This document shows, one piece after another, positions 16,376 to 24,337 of a stretch of DNA of 62,226 nucleotides. The translations under genes were made by a program, and so were the position numbers. A model generated the notes under the pieces. The model searched no databases and was not told where the DNA came from. It saw nothing but the letters and a program-made list of their open reading frames with translations. The stretch is from Acidobacteriota bacterium (GTDB taxonomy: Bacteria; Acidobacteriota; Vicinamibacteria; Fen-336), in contig JAJDNS010000096.1 in assembly GCA_022340585.1 (NCBI GenBank), forward strand, positions 1-62,226, given 5' to 3'. How positions within the stretch are numbered: the first letter of the stretch is position 1; each line of letters begins with the position of its first letter.

Positions 16376-17899
16376 TCAGGCCAGCGGGACGAGCCCGGCC
16401 AGGATCACGGTGAGGATGAACGCCACCGTCCCCACGATCGCCAGCGCCGGTGTCCAGGACTTGAGGGTCTGCACCTCGGTCAGCCCGCCCATCTTCGCGT
16501 AGATCCAGAACCCCGAGTCGTTCATCCAGGAGCCGACGAGGGAGCCGGCGCCGATCGCCGCCACGAGGTACGCGGCGTGGAAGGTCAGCTTCGCCGGATC
16601 GATCATGGCCACGATCATCCCCGAGGTCACGATCATGGCGGTGGTGCTCGAGCCCTGGGCGAACTTGATGAGGCTGGCGACGGCGAAAGCGAGGCCCAGC
16701 AGGGGCAAGCCGCTGAGGAGTGCAGGCGCGCCCCCCCCCGCCACCTGCGATTCGGCCAGCCGGCGGATGGCGTCGCCGAGCCCGGCCGCGCGCAGGGTCG
16801 CTCCGAAGGCCCCCCCGGCGGCGGTGATGAGGATGATGATGCCGCCGCTCATGAGCGCGGTTTCGACAATCTGTGGAATCGGGACGTCCAGATCGCGGCG
16901 CCGCCGCCAGAGCGTGGCCGTGGCGAGCACCGCGGAGAAGAAGAGCGCGAGGTTCGGGTTGCCGAGGACGTTGGTCCAGCGAAAGGCCGCTCCGAGACCG
17001 CTGCCCGCCTCCCCGGCCTGCAGGATCGCGAGGTTGAGCTCGTCCCCACGAAGGAGGCGCGCCTCGGCGTCGGCCGCGATCAGCTCCTGGTGGGCCAGCG
17101 TCTTGACGACCGCGTTCCCGGTGATGAGGACGATGGGCAGGACGATGGGCAGCAGCGACAGCGCGAGTCCGGGCAGCCCCTTCTCCTTCACCCCGGCCGG
17201 CGGCGCCTCGTCACCCTCCCCGGACTCCAGCGACGCTTCGCCGCCCGGCTTCAGCGGCATCCTCTTGTCGAGGTAGACCCCGTACCCAAGCCCCGCGATC
17301 GCCGCTGGCAGCGCGATCACCGCCCCCAGCACGATCATCGCCCCGAGGTTCACGTCGAACACGTTGGCCACGAAGAGAGGGCCCGGCGTGGGCGGCACGA
17401 TGGCGTGGGTGGCGACCCCGCCCGCGGCGATCGCCACGAGGTACTTGAGGTAGTGGCGGCCCGTCCTCTTGTAGAGCGAGCGGGCCAGCGGGACGAGGAG
17501 GTAGAAGGCGGTGTCGAAGAAGACCGGGACCGACAGCACGAATCCGCTGCTCATCATCGCGGTCGCGCCCCGCCTCTCGCCGAGCACGGCCAGGAAGGCC
17601 AGGACGATGCGGTCGGCGGCTCCGCTGCGCATCATGGCCTCCCCGATCACCGCGGCCAGGGCGATGACGATCCCGATGGCGCCCGCAGTGGCCCCAAAAG
17701 CGTCCACCACGCGGACGACGGGGTCGGTCAGGGCTGCCGCCGACTCCGGCACATCGGCCCCGACGAGGAAGCTCACCACCAGGGCCGCGGTGAGGAGCGC
17801 GAGGAAGGCGTTCACGCGCAGCAGAACGATCCCCCCCAACACCACGGCGATGCCGATGGCGAGGATCAGGAACGGGTACCAGGTGCTGGCGGTTTCCAG
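16376..17899 (-). CDS. GntP family gluconate/idonate permease
   Basis: Inner-membrane proton symporter for sugar acids, 507 residues with about 12-14 hydrophobic segments. GntP motifs include HAIVPPTPGPLFVANVF and GSSTTAMIVTSGM, and the C-terminal SLVGSWMNDSGFWIYAKMGGLT. First gene of the idonate-type operon. The frame has no ATG, GTG or TTG before the first membrane helix; a CTG at 17897-17899 lies 5 nt after AGGAAGGAGG and gives the complete helix, so CTG initiation is proposed. The GTG at 17845 would cut off half the first helix. Confidence 0.85.
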   Translation of the reverse strand: METASTWYPFLILAIGIAVVLGGIVLLRVNAFLALLTAALVVSFLVGADVPESAAALTDPVVRVVDAFGATAGAIGIVIALAAVIGEAMMRSGAADRIVLAFLAVLGERRGATAMMSSGFVLSVPVFFDTAFYLLVPLARSLYKRTGRHYLKYLVAIAAGGVATHAIVPPTPGPLFVANVFDVNLGAMIVLGAVIALPAAIAGLGYGVYLDKRMPLKPGGEASLESGEGDEAPPAGVKEKGLPGLALSLLPIVLPIVLITGNAVVKTLAHQELIAADAEARLLRGDELNLAILQAGEAGSGLGAAFRWTNVLGNPNLALFFSAVLATATLWRRRRDLDVPIPQIVETALMSGGIIILITAAGGAFGATLRAAGLGDAIRRLAESQVAGGGAPALLSGLPLLGLAFAVASLIKFAQGSSTTAMIVTSGMIVAMIDPAKLTFHAAYLVAAIGAGSLVGSWMNDSGFWIYAKMGGLTEVQTLKSWTPALAIVGTVAFILTVILAGLVPLA

Positions 17900-17935
17900 G
17901 GGGCCCTCCTTCCTGCTCGAGCGAGAAACCCCGGC

Positions 17936-17941
17936 ATTCTA
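17936..17941 (-). promoter_or_regulatory. -10 box of the idonate operon
   Basis: ATTCTA on the plus strand is TAGAAT on the minus strand, 37 nt upstream of the proposed CTG start, leaving a leader with a strong ribosome binding site. The same TAGAAT hexamer recurs before many genes in this window. No clear -35 is visible. Confidence 0.45.
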
Positions 17942-17974
17942 CGCTGAGCGACGCCTCACCCCGGGGGCCGACCG

Positions 17975-18047
17975 GCCGCAGCCCATGAGATCTTCCGGCA
18001 GCTCATCGGCCAAAACCGGCAGCTCATGGGGAAATCCGGCAACTCGG
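17975..18047 (-). repeat. Short tandem repeats, possible insertion sequence end remnant
   Basis: CCGGCAGCTCAT occurs at 17995-18006 and 18016-18027, CCGGCAACTCGG at 18036-18047, and a weaker copy at about 17975-17986: a period of 20-21 bp in a non-coding gap with AT-rich spacers unlike the surroundings. Arrays of ~20 bp repeats are typical of IS21-type element ends, where transposase binds. No transposase gene is present. Confidence 0.5.
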
Positions 18048-18089
18048 CCCGCGCCACGCTTTCCCGGGGCCTCCGTGGCTGGCCCGCCC

Positions 18090-20291
18090 CTACGGCTCCC
18101 GGATGATCTCGTAGTGCATGCAGCCATTGGCGGCGCTGAGGGGGATGACGATGCCGCCGGGGGCCTTCTCCACCGCCAGCTCGCCCAGGCGGGCGCCGCT
18201 CGTGGCGAGCCGGTAGACGGTGGCGGGACGGTCAGAGGCCAGGAAGAGACGACCTTCCACCGGCTGCATGAGGAACGGCCACCGCCCGGTCGACAGGATC
18301 TCGTCGCCGGTCTCGGACACCTCGACACCGGTCCAGCGGGCGTCGGCGGAGGTCGAGACGAGGATGCGGGCCGAGTCGGTGAGCTCCCGGTCGTCGAGGG
18401 CGGACAGGAGGACGACGCCGAAGGGGGTCGTCAGATCGAAGGCCGCCCCCCGGGTCTCCACGTGCTCCCCTCCGGCGAACCCGACGATGCCCTGGGTGCG
18501 CGCGGTGTTGACGGTGACCAGGCCCCGCTCGGGGTCCCACTCGAGCTGGCCCGTGGACGAGACCCGCGCCGAGTCCCGTCCCCTGGTGGCCTGCTGAAGC
18601 AGCCGGTCGTCGTTCTTCTCGGGCGTCGCGACGTCCGGGAAGGCGAGGCCGTACTTCCCGTAGAGGGCCACCTCCGGGTGACGCTCCACGCCCTGCAGGG
18701 GATCCAGGAGCCGCTCGGGCTCCACGACGTCGTAGTAGCCGGTGGGGGCCTCGCGCACGTCGCCCCTGAGAAAGAGCAGGGCGCTGGCCGGGATGAGGTT
18801 CATCTGGGTGGGGTCGAACATGACCTCGAAGGAGTTGATCATGGCCGGCGCCGCGTCGGTGACGCCCCAGTAGGCGTAGTGCATGGGGTGCCAGCCCTGA
18901 AGCGACGCGTAGGCGGCCATCACCGGAGTGCCCTCGGCGCGGTATGGGTTGGGAAGGCAGGCGTGCCACTCGGACACGGTGTAGGGCCGGCCGTACACGC
19001 GCCGCCGCGCAAGGCCGCCGATCATGCCGCCCCCGGCGTCCTTCACCAGGGGAAGGGGATCGATGCCCTGCCCCTTCTCGTAGTTGTACGACCCCTCGGG
19101 GTGGGTCCAGTACTCGTGGCGGTCCACGTAGTCGAAGCCCGCGTTCTGATGAAGGTCGACCACGTCGTCGAGCCAGTGGTTGCTCCCGGTGAGCGGCACC
19201 CGGAGGCCGACCGCTTTCAGGTGCTGGCGCATGGTGTCGAAGTAGCGGCCCTGGAGCTCGGCCAGGAAGCGGAAGGTGTCACGGATCCGGGTCTCGCTGA
19301 AGCGGTGGCGATCCCGGTCGCGGTAGGTCGGGGGGATCGCTACCGAGCTCGTGGCCGGGTCCTCGCTCTCGGCGAGACCGGCCTCACCCTCTGCCGGCGC
19401 CCAGCGGGCGGCCAGGGCCCGGCGGTCTCCCACCTCCCCGAGGAGCCAGGCGCCGAACTGCGCGCGGAGCATGTTCCGGTAGTAGTCGGTGGTGAGGGCG
19501 AACGCCCCGTCCTCCTGGGGCCACAGCGTCGTGTTCTCGTTGACGACCTCGGTCATGGCGAGGACCGGATCGCTCACGAGGGGGAGCCCGGTGTAGGGGT
19601 TCACGTGGGTCAGCAGCTGGGCCAGGTACTCTTTCTGGAGCTCGATGAGGAACGGATCGAACATGCCCTCGAACTTCAGTCCCCAGCCGATCTCCTCCGC
19701 GGCCTCCCAGGGGCCGGGGAATCCGTCGCCCGGGCGGACCATGCGTGAGGAGAGGTGGCTCAGGAAGACGTAGACCCCACGCTCCTTGAGGCAGTGGATG
19801 AGGTACTCGAACCGGTCGAGCATCTCGGGGTCCAGCTTTCGTGTGGTCTCCGGCTGTTGGCCGCCGAAGAGGCTCCGCTGCACGACCTTGTCCGTCCAGG
19901 GAGCCACGACGTCCACGTGGTGGAGACGGATGATGTTGGCTCCGGCGCGGGCCACGATGTCGGCCAGTCGCTCCGCATCCTCCTTTTCGGGAAAATCGGC
20001 TTCGCCGAAGAAGTTGCCGCCCCAGAAGCGCGCCGGGGTGCCGTCCTCGAATACGAACCGGTCGCCGCGCACGGTGAGAAACCCGTGGCGACCAGCAGGG
20101 GCGTCGAGGAGGCCCGACATGTCGAGGGCGCTGCCGGCCAGGGCCGGCCTGGCGGCGTGCTCCCAGGGGATCCAGCCGCTCGTGTCGGTGACGACGCCCG
20201 GAGCGGAGCTGGCGCGGGCGGCGTCGACGGGGGGGACGGCGAGGACGACCAGGCAGAGGGCGAGGAGGGGACCGAGGGAGCGAAGCGTCAT
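18090..20291 (-). CDS. Secreted glycoside hydrolase, cellulase-like TIM barrel
   Basis: 733 residues. The start MTLRSLGPLLALCLVVLAVPPVDA is a signal peptide, and GGAGGAATCCTG directly precedes the ATG. After a ~60-residue leader region comes a GH5/GH-A-type barrel: FWGGNFFGEADFP, NIIRLHHVDVVAPW, YVFLSHLSSRM, then the acid/base-like MTEVVNENTTLW (Asn-Glu) and a later YTVSEWHACLPNP in which Glu is the likely nucleophile. The C-terminal ~180 residues are beta-rich and may bind carbohydrate. A -10 box TAGAAT (ATTCTA at 20338-20343) lies upstream. The substrate is unknown; it may feed the neighbouring sugar-acid operon, but this is a guess. Confidence 0.8.
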   Translation of the reverse strand: MTLRSLGPLLALCLVVLAVPPVDAARASSAPGVVTDTSGWIPWEHAARPALAGSALDMSGLLDAPAGRHGFLTVRGDRFVFEDGTPARFWGGNFFGEADFPEKEDAERLADIVARAGANIIRLHHVDVVAPWTDKVVQRSLFGGQQPETTRKLDPEMLDRFEYLIHCLKERGVYVFLSHLSSRMVRPGDGFPGPWEAAEEIGWGLKFEGMFDPFLIELQKEYLAQLLTHVNPYTGLPLVSDPVLAMTEVVNENTTLWPQEDGAFALTTDYYRNMLRAQFGAWLLGEVGDRRALAARWAPAEGEAGLAESEDPATSSVAIPPTYRDRDRHRFSETRIRDTFRFLAELQGRYFDTMRQHLKAVGLRVPLTGSNHWLDDVVDLHQNAGFDYVDRHEYWTHPEGSYNYEKGQGIDPLPLVKDAGGGMIGGLARRRVYGRPYTVSEWHACLPNPYRAEGTPVMAAYASLQGWHPMHYAYWGVTDAAPAMINSFEVMFDPTQMNLIPASALLFLRGDVREAPTGYYDVVEPERLLDPLQGVERHPEVALYGKYGLAFPDVATPEKNDDRLLQQATRGRDSARVSSTGQLEWDPERGLVTVNTARTQGIVGFAGGEHVETRGAAFDLTTPFGVVLLSALDDRELTDSARILVSTSADARWTGVEVSETGDEILSTGRWPFLMQPVEGRLFLASDRPATVYRLATSGARLGELAVEKAPGGIVIPLSAANGCMHYEIIREP

Positions 20292-20437
20292 CAGGATTCC
20301 TCCGAGTGCCGCGGCGGGGCGCCGGGCGGCCGGACCGATTCTAGTCCGGGAGGATTCGGCAATGTGGACGCAGACGCGGGGGGGTGCGTCGGCGGCCTCT
20401 TCAGGTGCCACAATGCGACGCTTGGGACCCGACCCCC

Positions 20438-20966
20438 ATGACTCTTCAGGTGGTGATGGTGATCGTGTTGAGCAGCGTGGTCGGGGTGTCGCTCGGGCTG
20501 CTCGGGGGCGGGGGCTCGATCCTCGCGGTGCCGCTGCTCGTGTACGTGGCCGGCATCGAGGTGCACGGGGCCATCGCTATGTCCCTGGCCATCGTGGGGG
20601 CGACGAGCCTCGGGGGGGCGCTGGTCCACGCCCGGGCCGGACGGGTCGACCTCAAGGCGGCGCTGGTGTTCGGAGCCGCGGGGATGGTCGCGGCACCCCT
20701 GGGCGCCCGGGCCTCCCAGGCGGTGAGGCAAGAAGCGCTGCTCCTCACCTTCGCCGCCCTGATGATCGTCGTCGGGGGGCTGATGCTGCGCCGGCGGCAC
20801 CCGGGAGCGGCGGCGGCCCCCTCCCACCGCCGCGTCCCTGCTCGGGGCGTCCTTCGGAGGGCGGATGGCGGAGCGCTTCGAGCCCGTCCGCCTGCGACGG
20901 GCCTTCGCCGTGTTCGTGATCCTCGTCGGGCTGGCCCTGCTGGCCGCCAACGCCCGCCCGGTCTGA
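20438..20966 (+). pseudogene. Broken TauE/SafE-type membrane exporter gene
   Basis: The first ~120 codons encode the N-terminal half of a TauE/SafE permease (GLLGGGGSILAVPLLVYVAG, then AAPLGARASQ and LMIVVGGLMLRRR). After about 20800 this frame becomes Arg/Pro-rich noise. The last ~40 codons of the family, GASFGGRMAERFEPVRL and RRAFAVFVILVGLALLAAN, appear in another frame and stop at 20966. Most of the second half, including its own glycine-rich repeat, is absent. So there is an internal deletion of roughly 250-300 bp plus a frameshift. An assembly or sequencing error could explain the shift but not easily the missing segment. Confidence 0.72.
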
Positions 20967-20967
20967 G

Positions 20968-21036
20968 GGCCGAGCCGGACTGCGGCCGGCTACCTTGGCC
21001 AGGGCGCGATCGCGCCATGGCGATCGTGCCCGGGCC
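20968..21036 (+). repeat. 3'-end palindromic repeat element, copy B
   Basis: The element begins one base after the TauE-remnant stop: GCCGAGCCGGAC, the CGGCCGG stem, TACCTTGGCCAGG, then palindrome arms GCGCGATC and GATCGTGCC around CGCCATGG. Paired changes in the two arms (GCGCGATC here against ACACGATC in copy A) partly preserve pairing. It fills the gap to the convergent sigma-factor gene. Confidence 0.85.
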
Positions 21037-21040
21037 GGGC

Positions 21041-21871
21041 TCAACCCGCGGCATCGAGGACGGCCCGGATGGCGGTGCGCACCTTCTCCTGCAGGGCCGC
21101 CGGCACCTCCGGCGATGGAGCCGTCCGGCAGAGTTGGAGCACGTCGCGCAGGGCGTCGCAGGAGGCGCGACAGCGCGGGCAGGCGGCAAGGTGCTCCTCC
21201 ATCCGGGCGCAGGTCCTCGGGGAGATGTCCCCCTCGAGATGGCGGGAGAAGAGCTTCACCACATCGGGACAGGGAAGCTCGGAGGCCACCGGGCCCGTCT
21301 CGTCGGGCATCAAGAGCGGGGCGAGCTGCTCGCGAACCCGGGCCCGGGCCCGGTGGAGACGGCTCTTGATGGCGGCGATGGAAAGCCCGGTGACCGTGGC
21401 CACCTCCGGGGCGGTCAGCCCTTCGACGTCGCGAAGAACGAAGATCTCACGGTACTTGCGGTCGAGCCCGGCGATGGCCCGCTCCAGCGCGGCTTCCAGC
21501 CTCCGGGAATGGAGGGCCTCCTCGGGGTCGGGCGCCGGGTCGGGACTCTCCCGGGCGGCGTCGGCCTCCCCGGCCTCCAGCGAAACCTCGGTAGGGGCGA
21601 ACCGGCTCCGACGACGCTTCTTGATGCAGTGGCTGCGCGCGATGGTGAACAGCCAGGTGCTGAGGGAGGAGGCCCCTCGAAAGCCCGAGAGACCGCGGGC
21701 GGCGGCAAGGAGCGACTCCTGGAGGACGTCCTCCGCGTCCTCGTGATGACGGCAGAGGCGACGGGCAAAGCGATACACCCGCGACTCCTGCTGCTCGAGC
21801 AGCGCCTCGAGGGCCTCGGCGTCCCCAGCGCGGGCAGCCTCGAGCAGCGTGTTCTCCTCCGGCGCGGCCAT
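21041..21871 (-). CDS. ECF sigma factor fused to a zinc-finger anti-sigma domain
   Basis: 276 residues. Residues ~5-80 are sigma region 2 (YRFARRLCRHHEDAEDVLQE, then LSTWLFTIARSHCIKKRRR); residues ~125-180 are region 4 with an HTH (YREIFVLRDVEGLTAPEVA, SIAAIKSRLHRARARVRE). After a linker, residues ~200-250 form a zf-HC2/ZAS-type domain: CPDVVKLFSRHLEGDIS and EEHLAACPRCRASCDAL with the H-x3-C-x2-C zinc motif normally found in separate anti-sigma factors. It lies 9 bp behind a thioredoxin and disulfide-reductase-like pair, which suggests redox control through the zinc cysteines, though this is inference. Confidence 0.88.
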   Translation of the reverse strand: MAAPEENTLLEAARAGDAEALEALLEQQESRVYRFARRLCRHHEDAEDVLQESLLAAARGLSGFRGASSLSTWLFTIARSHCIKKRRRSRFAPTEVSLEAGEADAARESPDPAPDPEEALHSRRLEAALERAIAGLDRKYREIFVLRDVEGLTAPEVATVTGLSIAAIKSRLHRARARVREQLAPLLMPDETGPVASELPCPDVVKLFSRHLEGDISPRTCARMEEHLAACPRCRASCDALRDVLQLCRTAPSPEVPAALQEKVRTAIRAVLDAAG

Positions 21872-21880
21872 GGGGCCGGA

Positions 21881-22321
21881 TTATGTCACCGGCGAGAGCC
21901 TCCGCAGCAGCTCGTCCTTGTCCCGCACGCCGATCATCCGGGTGACCTCCCGTCCATCCTCGAAGATGATGAGGGTGGGAACTCCCCGAATGCGCAGCCG
22001 GGCCACGGTCTCGGGGCTCTCGTCCACGTTCATCCTGGCGACGCGCAGCCGTCCCGCGAAGCTGGAGGCGATCTCCGCGACGACGGGCTCCATGCTGCGG
22101 CACGGCACGCACCACGGAGCCCAGATGTCGAGGAGCACGGGGAGCGCCGCACCCAGCACCTCGCCGTCGAATACCGCGTCGTTCACCTCCACCGGAGCGA
22201 CGCAGACCGGGAGGTGGGCACGGCAGCGGCCGCACACGGGCTCGCGGCCGCGGCTCACCTGCTCGGGCTCGACTCGATTGGGGGAGCCGCAGGAAGGACA
22301 GGAAACGGTCCGGGCACTCAC
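21881..22321 (-). CDS. trxC: Thioredoxin 2-like protein with N-terminal zinc ribbon
   Basis: 146 residues. An N-terminal zinc ribbon (CPSCGSPNRV and CGRCRAHL) precedes a thioredoxin fold with VLLDIWAPWCVPCRSMEP, the cis-Pro loop IRGVPTLIIFEDG and a terminal helix. The active site is W-C-V-P-C rather than the usual W-C-G-P-C. E. coli TrxC has the same ribbon layout and reduces cytosolic disulfides. The GTG start overlaps the stop of the upstream flavoprotein as GTGA, so the two are co-translated, and the sigma-anti-sigma fusion follows 9 bp later. Confidence 0.88.
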   Translation of the reverse strand: MSARTVSCPSCGSPNRVEPEQVSRGREPVCGRCRAHLPVCVAPVEVNDAVFDGEVLGAALPVLLDIWAPWCVPCRSMEPVVAEIASSFAGRLRVARMNVDESPETVARLRIRGVPTLIIFEDGREVTRMIGVRDKDELLRRLSPVT

Positions 22322-23712
22322 CGCCCGACGCGGCCGACGGCGGCCGCCTCCTTTCGTGCCGCCGCCTGCAGCCTCTTCCGGGCCACCGCGGCGGCGACGA
22401 GAACGGGGTCGTAGACCGGCGCGAACGGCGGCGCGTAGGACAGGTCCAGGGCCTCCAGGGCCTCCACCGTGAGGCCGGCGGCCAGGGCGGTCGCGAAGAC
22501 GTCGATCCGCTTGGCCACCACGCCGACGCCCGCCATCTGGGCCCCGATGAGTCGGCCGGTGCCGCGCTCGGCGGCGAGGGTGGTCGTGATGGGGTTGGCC
22601 CCGGGGTAGCCGCGGGCACGCGACGGCTGGCGGGACACGGCCGTCACCACGTCGATTCCGAGACTGGCGGCCTCCGTCGCGGTGAGGCCGGTGCGGGCCA
22701 CCTCGAGATCGAACACCTTGAACCCGACGGTGCCGGCGACGCCGGCGAAGACCTCGGTCGCGCCGGCGGCGTTGGCACCCGCCACCTTGCCCTGCTTGTT
22801 CGCGGTGGTGCCCAGCGGGATCCAGACCGGCCGGCCTGACACGATGTGCCGAGCCTCGGCACAGTCCCCGGCGGCAAAGACGCCGGGCACGTTCGTCCGC
22901 ATCCCATCGTCGACCGCGATGGCCCCGGTCTCCCCCAGTGCCACGCCAGCGGAGCGGGCGAGCTCCACCCGCGGGCGGACCCCCACCGCGACCAGCACCA
23001 CGTCGGTCGGAAGGCAGCCGCGATCGGTGCGGACCGTGAGCCCGTCGCCCCCGGCCTCTTCCACCGCCTGAACGGCGACGCCGGTCTCGACGGACACGCC
23101 GTGGCGCCCGAGGGCATCGGTCACCAGGGCCGCGATCACCGGGTCGAAGCCCGGGGTGACCTGGTCCATCCTCTCGACGACGGTGACCGCCAGGCCCCGG
23201 CTCCGCAGTGACTCCGCCATCTCCATGCCAATGTAGCCAGCACCCACGATCACCGCTCGGGCCGGCCGGGCCTCGGCCAGGTGCTGCTTGAGCGCCTGAC
23301 CGTCGGTCAACTGCCGCAGGACGAAGACGCCCCGCTTGTCGAGGCCCGGGATCGGCGGCTGGACCGGGGTCGCTCCGGTCGCCAGGACGAGGGCGTCGTA
23401 GTCGACCTCGACCGTCGTTCCCACCTCGAGGTCCTGGACCGTGACCACCCGGCGACCGGAGTCGACGCCGGACGCCCGGTGGCGGAGCCGCAGGTCGATC
23501 CCTCGCTCTCGGACGTCGGCGGGAGTCAGAACCACGAGGTCGTCCAACGTCCGGGCGGGATCCTCGATGTTGTAGGGCATCCCGCAGGCCGCGTAGGAGA
23601 CGTAGGGACCGCGCTCGAGGACGACGACGTCGTCGTCGGGCTGCCGCCTCTTGGCCTGGCTGGCCGCACTCATCCCGGCGGCCACGCCGCCGATCACGAC
23701 GATCCGGGACAT
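22318..23712 (-). CDS. CoA-disulfide reductase / NADH oxidase-like flavoprotein
   Basis: 464 residues of the pyridine nucleotide-disulfide oxidoreductase class III. FAD site VVIGGVAAGMSAASQAKR; active-site cysteine in VSYAACGMPYN, the single Cys typical of CoA-disulfide reductases and NADH peroxidases; NAD(P)H site VIVGAGYIGMEMAESL; second FAD motif VFAAGDCAEARH; C-terminal dimerisation domain. The final ~20 residues are an Ala/Arg-rich tail. It heads an operon with a thioredoxin and the fused sigma factor. Electron acceptor not decidable from sequence. Confidence 0.88.
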   Translation of the reverse strand: MSRIVVIGGVAAGMSAASQAKRRQPDDDVVVLERGPYVSYAACGMPYNIEDPARTLDDLVVLTPADVRERGIDLRLRHRASGVDSGRRVVTVQDLEVGTTVEVDYDALVLATGATPVQPPIPGLDKRGVFVLRQLTDGQALKQHLAEARPARAVIVGAGYIGMEMAESLRSRGLAVTVVERMDQVTPGFDPVIAALVTDALGRHGVSVETGVAVQAVEEAGGDGLTVRTDRGCLPTDVVLVAVGVRPRVELARSAGVALGETGAIAVDDGMRTNVPGVFAAGDCAEARHIVSGRPVWIPLGTTANKQGKVAGANAAGATEVFAGVAGTVGFKVFDLEVARTGLTATEAASLGIDVVTAVSRQPSRARGYPGANPITTTLAAERGTGRLIGAQMAGVGVVAKRIDVFATALAAGLTVEALEALDLSYAPPFAPVYDPVLVAAAVARKRLQAAARKEAAAVGRVGR

Positions 23713-23733
23713 CTCACCTCCTCCGCGGCAGCC

Positions 23734-23782
23734 CCGGCAAGTGTGTCATGCCTTGCCGGCAAATGTGCCGATTTGCTACGCT
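23734..23782 (+). promoter_or_regulatory. Promoter with overlapping operator between divergent genes
   Basis: CCGGCAAG (23734-23741) and CTTGCCGG (23752-23759) form a perfect inverted repeat with a 10 bp spacer. The phrase CCGGCAARTGTGYC also repeats directly at 23734 and 23756, a 22 bp period (two helix turns). A promoter for the rightward gene, TTGCCG (23754-23759), 17 bp, TACGCT (23777-23782), overlaps the second arm, so a bound repressor would block it and possibly the divergent redox operon. Confidence 0.55.
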
Positions 23783-23801
23783 TCGCACTGGGAGGACCCG
23801 C

Positions 23802-24305
23802 ATGGCCGACGACGAGGGTTCGAAGGCCCGCTGTGTGAACTGCCGGGAGGAAGTGCTGGTCCCCGATCAGTACAGCCACGGCGACCACATCGCGTGTGGC
23901 ACATGCGGGACGAAGCACAAGGTCGCGCGTGGCGAGCGCGTCCGTCTGGTCGTGGCCGACCCTGGTCCGCTCCGCGACGCCCTGGCCCAGAACGAGCACG
24001 CCATTCGGCGGATCGAGGCCGACCTCGCACAGGCGCGGGCCAGCTTCGGGATTGGCGCCAACGGCTTCGGGATCGGCGTGGCTTTCGCCATCTACCAGGT
24101 GGGGTTCAAGGGAGAGCCGCTGGGCCTCAACCTGCTCCTGAACGCGGTCGGGATCGCCCTCGTGTCCGGCATGCTCCTCGAGGCAGCCAACTGGGCGTTC
24201 CTGGCCAAGCGTCAGAGGATCGCCCGGCTGTCCGAGGAGCTGGCCGAAGCGGAGGCCGAGGCTCGGCAGCTCCGCATGAAGATCCGCGACGCCACGCGCC
24301 TCTGA
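23802..24305 (+). CDS. Zinc-ribbon membrane protein with C-terminal coiled coil
   Basis: 167 residues from the ATG at 23802, preceded by GGGAGGA 6 nt upstream. The N-terminus holds a zinc ribbon (RCVNCREEV and CGTCGTKH). A short helix (EHAIRRIEADLAQARAS) leads to two hydrophobic segments (FGIGVAFAIYQVGF; LLLNAVGIALVSGMLLEAANW), and a terminal coiled coil rich in Glu/Ala/Arg faces the cytosol. Ribbons of this kind often sense or recruit rather than catalyse. Its divergent promoter from the redox operon suggests co-regulation. No family name recognised. Confidence 0.72.
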   Translation: MADDEGSKARCVNCREEVLVPDQYSHGDHIACGTCGTKHKVARGERVRLVVADPGPLRDALAQNEHAIRRIEADLAQARASFGIGANGFGIGVAFAIYQVGFKGEPLGLNLLLNAVGIALVSGMLLEAANWAFLAKRQRIARLSEELAEAEAEARQLRMKIRDATRL

Positions 24306-24337
24306 GCTCCAGCCCCTGCTCGACCGGGGCTGTGTCG

